Source of the DNA: CAZWVR01 sp964637235
GTDB taxonomy: Bacteria; Bacteroidota; Bacteroidia; Bacteroidales; S143-33
Direction: 5' to 3'
Assembly (NCBI GenBank): GCA_964637235.1
Contig: CAZWVR010000105.1
Location: forward strand, 1 to 7,408
DNA: 7,408 nucleotides
The notes under the pieces are model-generated. The model worked only from the letters and a program-made list of their open reading frames with translations, did not search any database and was not told the DNA's origin. Made by a program: the position numbers and the translations under genes. This document shows positions 1 to 5,651 of the stretch, one piece after another (the first letter of the stretch is position 1; the number at the start of each line of letters is the position of its first letter).

Positions 1-1089
1 TCCGCCCATATTTCTCAGACGTATTTGTCTTACGATTTCTTCTGCTGCTAACATATTTACTTCGAGGGCATTTGTTTCTTGATCGGTTTTATTAAAGGTT
101 CGCACGCCGCTATTTACGTCGATAACGTGGAGGGCTTCAGTATGTTCAATAATAAGGTATGCACCTTTTTTTAGGTTAACAATTTTACCGAATGCAGATT
201 TTATTTGTTTGTTTATGTTGTAGTAGTCAAAGATATCCTGTTTGTCGGTATATAGTCGTAATATTTTTTCTTTACCGGGGACAGTTGTTTGTAGGAATTT
301 TTTAATTTGATAATATAGTTGGGAGTTATTTACATATATAGTTTCGAAGGAGTTATTTAGTACATCTCTGAGATATGCAGATATTACATCTAATTCGCTG
401 AGGACGAGTTTTGGAGGGGAAGCATTTGCGAGATTATTCAAAGCAGTATTCCATTTTTTTATTAGGTGATTTAGTTCGTGATGTAGAGTAGCGCTTTTTC
501 TTGTTCTGGAAGCAGTTCGTGCAATAATACCGAAATTATTAGGCTTTATACTTATTAGAAGTTGTTTTAGACGTTCTCTTTCCTCTTTTGATTGGATTTT
601 TTGGGATACGGCAACTTTATTCGAGAAAGGAACTAATACTAAATTTCGTCCTGCGATAGCTATTTCTGTTGTAAGTCTTGGTCCTTTTGAGGATATAGAT
701 TCTTTTACGATTTGAACGAGAATAGGTTGACCTATTTGTAGCAGATCTGAGATTTTGCCGTATTTATTGATGTCTGGGAGGAGGTTAATTTTTTCTAATG
801 GTTGTAAATTTTTAGGGTGGGCAATTGCGGTACGAATGTATTTATTAAAAGTAAGGAATTTTGGGCCTAAGTCAGAGTAGTGTAGGAAGCCGTCTCGTTG
901 ATATCCTATGTCTATAAAAGCGGCATTTAAGCCGTTCATAATTTTTTTGACACGTCCGAGATATAAATCGCCGACGGAGAATTTTTTATTGCTTTTTTCT
1001 TTATTTATTTCGACGAGTTTTCCGTCTTCTAATAGAGCAATTGTAATATAATCATCATCACTTTTTATAAACAGTTCTTTTTTTGTCAT
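1..1089 (-). CDS. rng: Ribonuclease E/G family endoribonuclease (RNase G), C-terminal part cut by window edge
   Basis: RNase E/G proteins cut single-stranded RNA and take part in rRNA maturation and mRNA decay in the cytoplasm. The reading frame stays open to base 1 and gives 363 residues from ATG (1087-1089); full Bacteroidota RNase G proteins are about 510-520 residues, so roughly 150 are missing. Visible order: a short N-terminal strand region, an S1 RNA-binding domain from about residue 36 (SVGDLYLGRVKKI, then AAFIDIG and DGFLHYSDL), a 5' sensor/RNase H-like region (GRNLVLVPFSNKVAVS, then FGIIARTAS), and the start of the DNase I-like catalytic domain with HVIDVNSG. Asp324 in DVNSG corresponds to the first Mg-binding aspartate (D303 of E. 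coli RNase E); the second (D346) lies beyond the edge. The start is chosen because MTKKELFIKS leads directly into the family N terminus; no Shine-Dalgarno is seen. It is the last visible gene of the HU unit and is preceded by a structured 142-base leader. RNase G is preferred over RNase E because Bacteroidota homologues are short, but the C terminus is not visible. Confidence 0.95.
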   Translation of the reverse strand, partial: MTKKELFIKSDDDYITIALLEDGKLVEINKEKSNKKFSVGDLYLGRVKKIMNGLNAAFIDIGYQRDGFLHYSDLGPKFLTFNKYIRTAIAHPKNLQPLEKINLLPDINKYGKISDLLQIGQPILVQIVKESISSKGPRLTTEIAIAGRNLVLVPFSNKVAVSQKIQSKEERERLKQLLISIKPNNFGIIARTASRTRKSATLHHELNHLIKKWNTALNNLANASPPKLVLSELDVISAYLRDVLNNSFETIYVNNSQLYYQIKKFLQTTVPGKEKILRLYTDKQDIFDYYNINKQIKSAFGKIVNLKKGAYLIIEHTEALHVIDVNSGVRTFNKTDQETNALEVNMLAAEEIVRQIRLRNMGG

Positions 1090-1141
1090 CTGTGCATAAT
1101 GGTCATTTTATCTATAAACCAAGAGATTTTCGGGATTATTA

Positions 1142-1156
1142 TTTGTTAAGAACAAA
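1142..1156 (-). repeat. Short inverted repeat downstream of the rng leader stem
   Basis: Perfect 6-base arms (TTTGTT at 1142-1147 and AACAAA at 1151-1156) enclose a 3-base loop. On the transcribed (minus) strand it follows the GC-rich stem after 7 bases. It could be a second small hairpin of the rng leader or a protein-binding dyad. At this AT content a repeat of this size can arise by chance, so confidence is modest. Confidence 0.35.
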
Positions 1157-1163
1157 ATAGATT

Positions 1164-1212
1164 ATCGGGGCTGTGAGGGGAGTATTCAGGTGGTAATATT
1201 TACAGCCCCGAT
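1164..1212 (-). promoter_or_regulatory. GC-rich stem-loop in the rng leader
   Basis: An 11-base perfect inverted repeat has arms 1164-1174 (ATCGGGGCTGT) and 1202-1212 (ACAGCCCCGAT) around a 27-base loop. It is strikingly GC-rich for this AT-rich window and lies between the bS22-like stop codon and the RNase G start. In the direction of transcription (leftward) the stem is followed by AATCTATTTTG, not a clean U run, so a strong intrinsic terminator is unlikely. An attenuator, an RNA-processing or stability element, or an autoregulatory leader fits better. RNase E leaders in enterobacteria contain stems that mediate feedback control; applying that here is inference. Confidence 0.6.
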
Positions 1213-1231
1213 TTTAGAGATAAATCAAATA

Positions 1232-1327
1232 TCAACGTTTCTTTTTCTTATGTCTATTTTTCCGTAAGCGTTTTTTACGCTTATGGGTAGCCATTTTGTG
1301 TCTTTTTCTTTTTCTTCCGCAAGGCAT
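1232..1327 (-). CDS. 31-residue AURKAIP1/COX24-domain ribosomal protein (bS22/mS38-like)
   Basis: ATG at 1325-1327 and TGA at 1232-1234 give a 31-residue protein that begins MPCGRKRKRHKMATHK and ends HKKKKR. More than half its residues are Lys, Arg or His and it has no acidic residue. The segment KRKRHKMATHKRKKRLRKNRHK matches what is known of the COX24/AURKAIP1 family (DUF1713), whose members include mitochondrial mS38 and mycobacterial bS22, small-subunit ribosomal proteins that lie buried in rRNA. Tiny proteins of this type, usually starting MPSGRKRKRHKMATHK, are recurrent in Bacteroidota; position 3 is Cys here in place of the usual Ser. An internal Met12 could also start, but the conserved N-terminal block supports the upstream ATG. 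The gene starts 15 bases after the HU stop codon, so co-transcription with HU is likely, and high expression would suit a ribosomal protein. The gene is easily missed because of its size. Confidence 0.88.
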   Translation of the reverse strand: MPCGRKRKRHKMATHKRKKRLRKNRHKKKKR

Positions 1328-1342
1328 GGTCCCAAATTTTTG

Positions 1343-1633
1343 CTATTTAACTTTAACTTTTGTTTTCACTTCGTTTAGAAAACCTTTTGAAGGTTTAAAA
1401 GCAGGGATAAAGTGTTCTGGAACTATAATTGAAATATTCTTACTTATATTACGTGCTTTTTTCTCTGCACGTTTCTTTAATATAAAACTCCCGAAACCTC
1501 TTAAATAGACGTTCTCTTGATTTAATAGAGAATTTTTTACTACATCCATGAAAGTTTCCAAAGTTTCTTTAACTACAACTTTTTCAATTCCAGTTTTTTT
1601 TGAAATTTCATTTATTAAATCTGCCTTTGTCAT
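1343..1633 (-). CDS. HU/IHF-family DNA-binding protein
   Basis: A 96-residue nucleoid-associated protein of the HU/IHF fold, which dimerises and bends DNA. The N-terminal helical body (MTKADLINEISKKTG, then LETFMDVVKNSL) is followed by the signature turn LRGFGSF (GFGSF at residues 46-50), the beta-arm (KKRAEKKARNISKN, residues 53-66) and the arm return VPEHFIPAFKPSKGF, ending in a short basic tail KTKVKVK. Length is close to the usual 90-100. The arm tip reads RNISKN where E. coli HU has RNPxTG, so the intercalating proline is absent; this appears typical of the Bacteroidota HU encoded beside rng. The start is MTKADLI, the normal HU N terminus. A strong Bacteroidota-type promoter lies about 50 bases upstream, and the gene probably leads a unit with the bS22-like gene and RNase G. 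HU versus IHF subunit identity cannot be settled from sequence alone. Confidence 0.96.
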   Translation of the reverse strand: MTKADLINEISKKTGIEKVVVKETLETFMDVVKNSLLNQENVYLRGFGSFILKKRAEKKARNISKNISIIVPEHFIPAFKPSKGFLNEVKTKVKVK

Positions 1634-1679
1634 TGTATAAAAATTTTGGGTTTAACAAATTAAAAATAAAAAGCGTGTG

Positions 1680-1711
1680 CAAATATAAAAGTTTTATTTT
1701 CAACTACAAAA
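1680..1711 (-). promoter_or_regulatory. Bacteroidota sigma-ABfr-type promoter of the HU - bS22-like - rng unit
   Basis: On the minus strand TTTTG (1711 to 1707) is followed after exactly 19 bases by TATATTTG (1687 to 1680). These match the Bacteroidota -33 (TTTG/TTG) and -7 (TAnnTTTG) consensus, with the -7 element perfect and the spacing right. Transcription would start near 1674 and give an approximately 40-base AT-rich leader before the HU ATG at 1633. The -33 element begins only a few bases beyond the stop codon of the gene upstream. Confidence 0.75.
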
Positions 1712-1716
1712 CTTTT
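1687..1716 (-). repeat. Inverted repeat spanning the HU promoter core
   Basis: Perfect 9-base arms (AAAAGTTTT at 1687-1695 and AAAACTTTT at 1708-1716) are separated by 12 bases. One arm covers the -33 element and the other abuts the -7 element of the HU promoter. The repeat also sits just after the stop codon (1718) of the upstream gene. It may act as an operator for a dimeric regulator (HU autoregulation is one option) or as a weak AT-only terminator for the upstream gene. Being pure A/T apart from one G and one C, it could also be chance. Confidence 0.35.
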
Positions 1717-1717
1717 T

Positions 1718-2221
1718 TCATTGGTTAAAGAATTCATAGACTTGTTTAATTTCTGAATTGGGATTATCTTGTTGATTATTAGGCTGTTTATATATAGTAG
1801 GGTATCCATTTTTATAAATTTGTTTTTGTTTTATTATACCTCGTCGGTTATTTGCTTGATATTCGAAGTAAACTATAAAGTTAGCTTTTTTGGGGATTTT
1901 TTTTATTGCTTTTGAATATATATTGACCATAATAATACTATCTTTTTGAGGCATAGAAGTCCAGATAATCTTTATTGTATTGTTATTTATTTTATAGTTT
2001 TTATTGATGGGTTTAGTAAGAACATTAGTTATTTGTAGGCTATCGGAGGCAATGAAAAGTATTGCAGGTCCAGTAAAGTCCCATTTTTTTATAAGAAGTT
2101 GAATTTCAGTAGGCTTATTTGGTATAATTAGTGGATAATTAGGTATTAAATTTATTGTTTGTGCGATAGAAAAATTATATATAAAAATAAAAATAAAAAC
2201 TTTTAAAATCGAATTTTTCAT
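1718..2221 (-). CDS. Secreted protein of unknown function, possible Bacteroidota beta-sandwich family
   Basis: A 167-residue protein with a clear N-terminal signal peptide (MKN..KVFIFIFIYNFSIAQ, residues 1-21; likely signal peptidase I cleavage near SIA-Q, no lipobox), so it is probably periplasmic or secreted. The body (residues 22-130) alternates short hydrophobic strands with polar turns, as in a beta-sandwich. The stretches IQLLIKKWDFTGPAILFI and NNTIKIIWTSMPQKDSI recall, from memory, a Bacteroidota family with a pattern like K-x-x-(I/L)-x-GFA-x-hydrophobic followed by kFIWmsLP; the match is loose and I treat it as a possibility only. The C terminus (about 145-167) is Asn/Gln-rich and probably disordered. 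No catalytic motif is visible. The gene lies 114 bases downstream of the M28 peptidase gene on the same strand and ends just upstream of the HU promoter. No convincing promoter of its own was found, so it may be read from the upstream unit. Confidence 0.8.
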   Translation of the reverse strand: MKNSILKVFIFIFIYNFSIAQTINLIPNYPLIIPNKPTEIQLLIKKWDFTGPAILFIASDSLQITNVLTKPINKNYKINNNTIKIIWTSMPQKDSIIMVNIYSKAIKKIPKKANFIVYFEYQANNRRGIIKQKQIYKNGYPTIYKQPNNQQDNPNSEIKQVYEFFNQ

Positions 2222-2335
2222 TTTTTAATTTTTTTACAAAGAAAAGAAAATAAAATAAAGTGCACAAATTTTTCTTTTATAAAAATTAATTTTTGGTATA
2301 AATTGACTTTTTTACAATGGTTATGAGAATTGATA
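2222..2335. other. AT-rich intergenic gap with a 14-base palindrome
   Basis: This stretch separates the M28 peptidase stop from the start of the small secreted protein. It contains a perfect palindrome AAAAATTAATTTTT (2281-2294). On the minus strand that could be a weak AT hairpin after the peptidase gene, but it lacks GC pairs. A partial -7-like match (AAAATTTG, minus strand, near 2270) precedes the small-protein gene without a convincing -33 partner. No small ORF, RNA gene or repeat family is seen. Confidence 0.4.
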
Positions 2336-3589
2336 TTAGTTATTTTCAAGTTGTTTTATAAAATTATCTATTAGGCGGTATACATTGTTGTAAGCTGATA
2401 ATGGGATATTTTCACGAGTGTCATATATATTGTGAATTTGTTTGTATTTTCCGAGTGTATAGAAAAAGAAGTCGGGTACACCTTTTTCGTAGAAGGGGTA
2501 ATGATCGCTATTGCGTGCAGCGCCACGTTTTTTTATTTGAGGCAGGAGGTGATATTTATTATTTATGTTTTGGAGCATTTGATATTGTTTTTTGTATATT
2601 GTACTATTGACTACTTGGACGCCTTCGTCGCCAGTACCCATTAGGTCTAAGTTTATAAGGAATTTTATTTTGTTCAACGGGAATAGGGGGTGATATACGT
2701 AGTAATATGATCCTAACAGTCCCAGTTCCTCACCGCTAAAAAATATAAAAGCGATAGAATATTTTGGTTTACATTTTCTATTAGATAGTTCTTTTGCAAA
2801 ATCAAGGAGCATAGCTACTCCGCTTGCATTATCGTGAGCTCCGGTAAAAACTGCATTTTTTCCTAAACATCCGATATGGTCGTAATGGGCTGTTAGAACA
2901 ATGAAAGTATCTTTTTCTCCTTTTAGATATGCTGCAATATTTTGTGTTTTATAATTTTTTATCAGTTGGGACTGTATATTTACAGAAATTTTTTTTATTT
3001 TTTTTAGTATTCCTTTTTTTACAATTATCACTACAAAATTTTTATGTTCCATTGATGGTATAAACATCATTTTATCTGTTTCTACAATATATCCTTTTAC
3101 TTTAAAAGCGTTGTTATATATTAATTCCCAGAGTTTTTTTGCATTTTTTTGATTTTTGAAAAATTTTATAGGGATATATAGGAATTTATTAGGGAAGGTT
3201 TTAATTTTATGTTTAAAATGTTTTTTTCTCAGCTTTTTTATATAGAATGTACCTTTTAGAGAGCCGCTATAACCTGCTAATATATAATCACTTCCGGCAT
3301 TTAGCTGTTTATTATTTATTTTTACCACAGGGGTTTGTGGAAAAATATTTACTGAGGGTATTATAAAGTATTGAAAGAAATCGTTTGTAAATGGCTTAAT
3401 GTAGTCTTTTTTTAACTCTGAGACTATAAATTTAGCAGCTTTTAGATCGCTGTTATTTATATAATAACGACCACACAAATAAGGAGAAGCTAATGTATCT
3501 ATAATATAACGAGCATATTGAATATTTTGTGAATATGCCAGAAGTGGCATAATCAGCAGTAAAAGATTAATTTTCTTGATTAGTTTCAT
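2336..3589 (-). CDS. Secreted M28-family zinc aminopeptidase
   Basis: A 417-residue M28 metallopeptidase, exported by a signal peptide (MKLIKKINLLLLIMPLLAYSQ, cleavage near AYS-Q; no lipobox Cys). M28 enzymes use two zinc ions to remove N-terminal residues from peptides. All expected ligands are present by comparison with the Vibrio proteolyticus enzyme: His235 (LTAHYDH), Asp253 (GAHDNASG), the catalytic pair Glu287-Glu288 (FSGEELG), Asp315 (NLDLMG) and His386 (IHNIYDT), with SDHYPF (361-366) before the last ligand. Residues about 22-230 form a lineage-style N-terminal region with a protease-associated-like insert rich in Lys and aromatic residues. The enzyme therefore looks intact and probably works in the periplasm or outside the cell, in peptide scavenging or turnover. 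Its ATG lies inside the 3' end of the FloA-like gene (23-base overlap); the start is supported because it gives a proper signal peptide. Exact substrate is not predictable. Confidence 0.93.
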   Translation of the reverse strand: MKLIKKINLLLLIMPLLAYSQNIQYARYIIDTLASPYLCGRYYINNSDLKAAKFIVSELKKDYIKPFTNDFFQYFIIPSVNIFPQTPVVKINNKQLNAGSDYILAGYSGSLKGTFYIKKLRKKHFKHKIKTFPNKFLYIPIKFFKNQKNAKKLWELIYNNAFKVKGYIVETDKMMFIPSMEHKNFVVIIVKKGILKKIKKISVNIQSQLIKNYKTQNIAAYLKGEKDTFIVLTAHYDHIGCLGKNAVFTGAHDNASGVAMLLDFAKELSNRKCKPKYSIAFIFFSGEELGLLGSYYYVYHPLFPLNKIKFLINLDLMGTGDEGVQVVNSTIYKKQYQMLQNINNKYHLLPQIKKRGAARNSDHYPFYEKGVPDFFFYTLGKYKQIHNIYDTRENIPLSAYNNVYRLIDNFIKQLENN

Positions 3590-5588
3590 GTTTGTGTGTT
3601 TTATTATTTTCTTTATGTTGATGTGAATGTGTATTATTTGAATGATGTTCTAAGGAAGGTTCTTCATCTTTTAGTATCAAATATTTAATGTTATTGTCTT
3701 TAGCCCAAGCTTTATATACATCAATTTCTGCTTCTAATTTTTGAATTTCTAATTCTTTTAGTTTTAATTCGTGATGAAATTCTTCTTCTATTTTCTTTAT
3801 TTCCATAAAAGTGTCGCGTAGGAAGTCTATTCTTGGAATTACGATTTTATGTACTTTCCATTTACTTACTTCTGTTAGTTTAATATATTTACCTTCGTGG
3901 TGATTTTCGCTATTTTCATGTTGAGGTGTTGTACTTTTGCTATTTGGCACTAATATCTTATAGTTTTCTAATTTTTTTATGATATTTTCAGATATTTCAT
4001 CCACATTGTCCAAGATTTCTTTATGATGGAGTTTATGTTGAATTTCTTCTACAAATAATGTTGATACTATTTCGCACAACATATCTTCTTTTACGCCAGT
4101 ATAGTAATTGTTTAAATTCAAAGTAACTTCTAAATGGAAATGGGCTTTTATTTCGATATGATCCTTTGTTGTGGCGATTACTGGTTTATGGCATTCAAAG
4201 GGTTGCGGGACAAAAGCATTATGGACAAGTCTCATTAAACCTGGTTTTTCTTTTGATAGTAATTTAGCAAGGGGATATGAAAGTTCGCCTCCTTTATTTA
4301 TAACAAATTTTATTGCATTTAGAATTGTGAACACTTCGTAGCCGGCGATATAGTCTTCAACAACACGGTCTTCTATGGATGTACCATTTTTAAATATATT
4401 AGGATTTTTTTCTTTTATGTCTTTTGCAGCAGCTACGGCAAATACAAATCTTTGTGGTACTACTTTGTCTCCCAATATTTTGTATAGTATAGTTAAATGG
4501 TCTATTAAATTTTCAGCGCCTTTTTTTCCGTATGCTTTATTTAGAATATAAGTTTTAATAAGTTCAATATCATCGCCGTTAGCTAAAACGTATTTTACAA
4601 TTTTACCCAAATCCATACTAATACCTAATCTTTTTAGATTAGTCCATATTTTGAGGACTTTTACACTGTCTATACCTATGTATAAGTTATCTATAAAATA
4701 TTTGAAGTTAATTTCTAAGTTTGTGTCTAATTTTTTTGCAACAATATAGAATTGAATTAGTTTGCTAATTTGTTCTTGGTCAAGAGTTAAATTAAGGAAT
4801 TCTTGGTAGCTTATTTCGATTCCAGAGATTAGGATTTTATAGAGATTTATAATAAATTTTTTAGGTTTTCTTCCGATATTTATTAAAAATATAAAATCTT
4901 CGGGTTGGATTTCTATACCTTTATCTTTAAATATACTTATTTTATGGTAAATGCGCATAGCACTATATAATTCTTTTAAATTGTGGGAATGAGGGGGATT
5001 TGTATCGTAATATTTTATTAAGAATTTTTGGGAAATAGGAAATCCTTCTTTTTTGCTTTTAATCATAATATTTACCATATCATTGAGGTGTTCTTCCTCA
5101 ATATCAACATAGTAGAAAATATCTTTTAGTTTGCCTTGTTCATTTTCTTCTAAGTTGTATCTTTTAAATTTTTTAGCAAAAGAGATAAATAATTCTAAAT
5201 TTTTACCACGTTTATATAGATCTATAAAGTTATGGATAGGGATAAGTTCTTCCAAGTCAAATTTTATTACTTTTCTGTATAGAGCAAGTAGATATATAGT
5301 ACTGTCTAATGTTTTACAGAAAGTATAACAGCTGAAAAATAGTTCTTTGGCTCCCTCTGGGGAATGCTTTTCAATGTATCTATATAAAGTAATGAATTTT
5401 GAAGTCTTAATAGCTATTTCGCCGGATATGCCTTCCTTTAAACTTTCTGGATGTTCTTGTGCTAATAATTTAATTAATAATACTTTAATATATTTTTTAA
5501 CGGGCAGTCGTCTTAGGTAATATCTGAATTCGGGATTAGTAATTTTATGCTTATAAATATGAGATATCCAAAACCTTTTTAGCCACAT
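3567..5588 (-). CDS. FloA/flotillin-like (SPFH) protein with expanded N-terminal helical repeats and His-rich tail
   Basis: A 673-residue protein not known to me as a named family. Residues about 418-600 resemble the membrane-scaffold protein FloA: GGELSYPLAKLL corresponds to FloA GIDLSF..A..L, then FVPQPFECHKPVIATTKDHIEIKAHFH and LHHKEILDNVDEISENII match the order of FloA NPKVI.TP..AVAKDGI.L..KA and HK.VLENPD.ISK.VL. The SPFH-like part is interrupted by a His/Asn/Ser-rich insert (about 549-567) before KWKVHKIVIPRIDF. In front, residues about 95-350 hold roughly eight degenerate units of 33-38 residues with the pattern hydrophobic helix, KK-x-GI-x-(I/L), hydrophobic helix; FloA has about two such units. 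A charged coiled coil (about 595-630) and a His-rich tail (seven His in residues 648-667) follow. The N-terminal transmembrane hairpin of FloA is absent and no signal peptide is seen, so a cytoplasmic or peripheral-membrane place is inferred. It overlaps the downstream M28 gene by 23 bases. An unrelated helical-repeat protein (TPR/HEAT-like) remains the main alternative for the N-terminal half. Confidence 0.72.
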   Translation of the reverse strand: MWLKRFWISHIYKHKITNPEFRYYLRRLPVKKYIKVLLIKLLAQEHPESLKEGISGEIAIKTSKFITLYRYIEKHSPEGAKELFFSCYTFCKTLDSTIYLLALYRKVIKFDLEELIPIHNFIDLYKRGKNLELFISFAKKFKRYNLEENEQGKLKDIFYYVDIEEEHLNDMVNIMIKSKKEGFPISQKFLIKYYDTNPPHSHNLKELYSAMRIYHKISIFKDKGIEIQPEDFIFLINIGRKPKKFIINLYKILISGIEISYQEFLNLTLDQEQISKLIQFYIVAKKLDTNLEINFKYFIDNLYIGIDSVKVLKIWTNLKRLGISMDLGKIVKYVLANGDDIELIKTYILNKAYGKKGAENLIDHLTILYKILGDKVVPQRFVFAVAAAKDIKEKNPNIFKNGTSIEDRVVEDYIAGYEVFTILNAIKFVINKGGELSYPLAKLLSKEKPGLMRLVHNAFVPQPFECHKPVIATTKDHIEIKAHFHLEVTLNLNNYYTGVKEDMLCEIVSTLFVEEIQHKLHHKEILDNVDEISENIIKKLENYKILVPNSKSTTPQHENSENHHEGKYIKLTEVSKWKVHKIVIPRIDFLRDTFMEIKKIEEEFHHELKLKELEIQKLEAEIDVYKAWAKDNNIKYLILKDEEPSLEHHSNNTHSHQHKENNKTHKHETNQEN

Positions 5589-5651
5589 GATTTTATTTTT
5601 TGTAAAAATAAGTTTTTATTTTAAATTTCACGCAAAAATTAAAAAATTATT
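5589..5651. promoter_or_regulatory. Divergent promoter region
   Basis: These 63 bases, almost entirely A/T, separate the leftward FloA-like gene from the rightward DUF4197 gene, so both must start transcription here or within the other gene. On the plus strand TTG (5600-5602) and TAAATTTC (5622-5629, seven of eight bases of TAnnTTTG) are 19 bases apart, which would start a short leader before the ATG at 5652. On the minus strand TTTG (5636 to 5633) and TATTTTTA (5610 to 5603) are 22 bases apart, a weaker pair. Neither gene has a Shine-Dalgarno; the plus-strand start follows an A-rich stretch, as usual for Bacteroidota. Confidence 0.4.

Noticed and set aside
1164..1212. Strong intrinsic terminator before rng
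   Set aside because: The stem is good but neither strand has a convincing run of T after it (only four T on the plus strand), so it is kept as a leader element of unknown role.
1296..1508. Rightward open frame antisense to HU and the bS22-like gene
   Set aside because: It is a shadow of the HU coding frame, with low-complexity Phe/Leu-rich translation and no family features.
2281..2294. Palindrome as a definite terminator or operator
   Set aside because: Composed only of A and T in a very AT-rich gap; such palindromes are expected by chance, so it is only mentioned within the gap.
2401..2644. Two overlapping rightward open frames inside the M28 gene
   Set aside because: Both lie opposite the catalytic region of an intact M28 peptidase and have composition expected of antisense frames.
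5131..5328. Rightward open frame inside the FloA-like gene
   Set aside because: Antisense shadow of the repeat region; no start context or recognisable protein.
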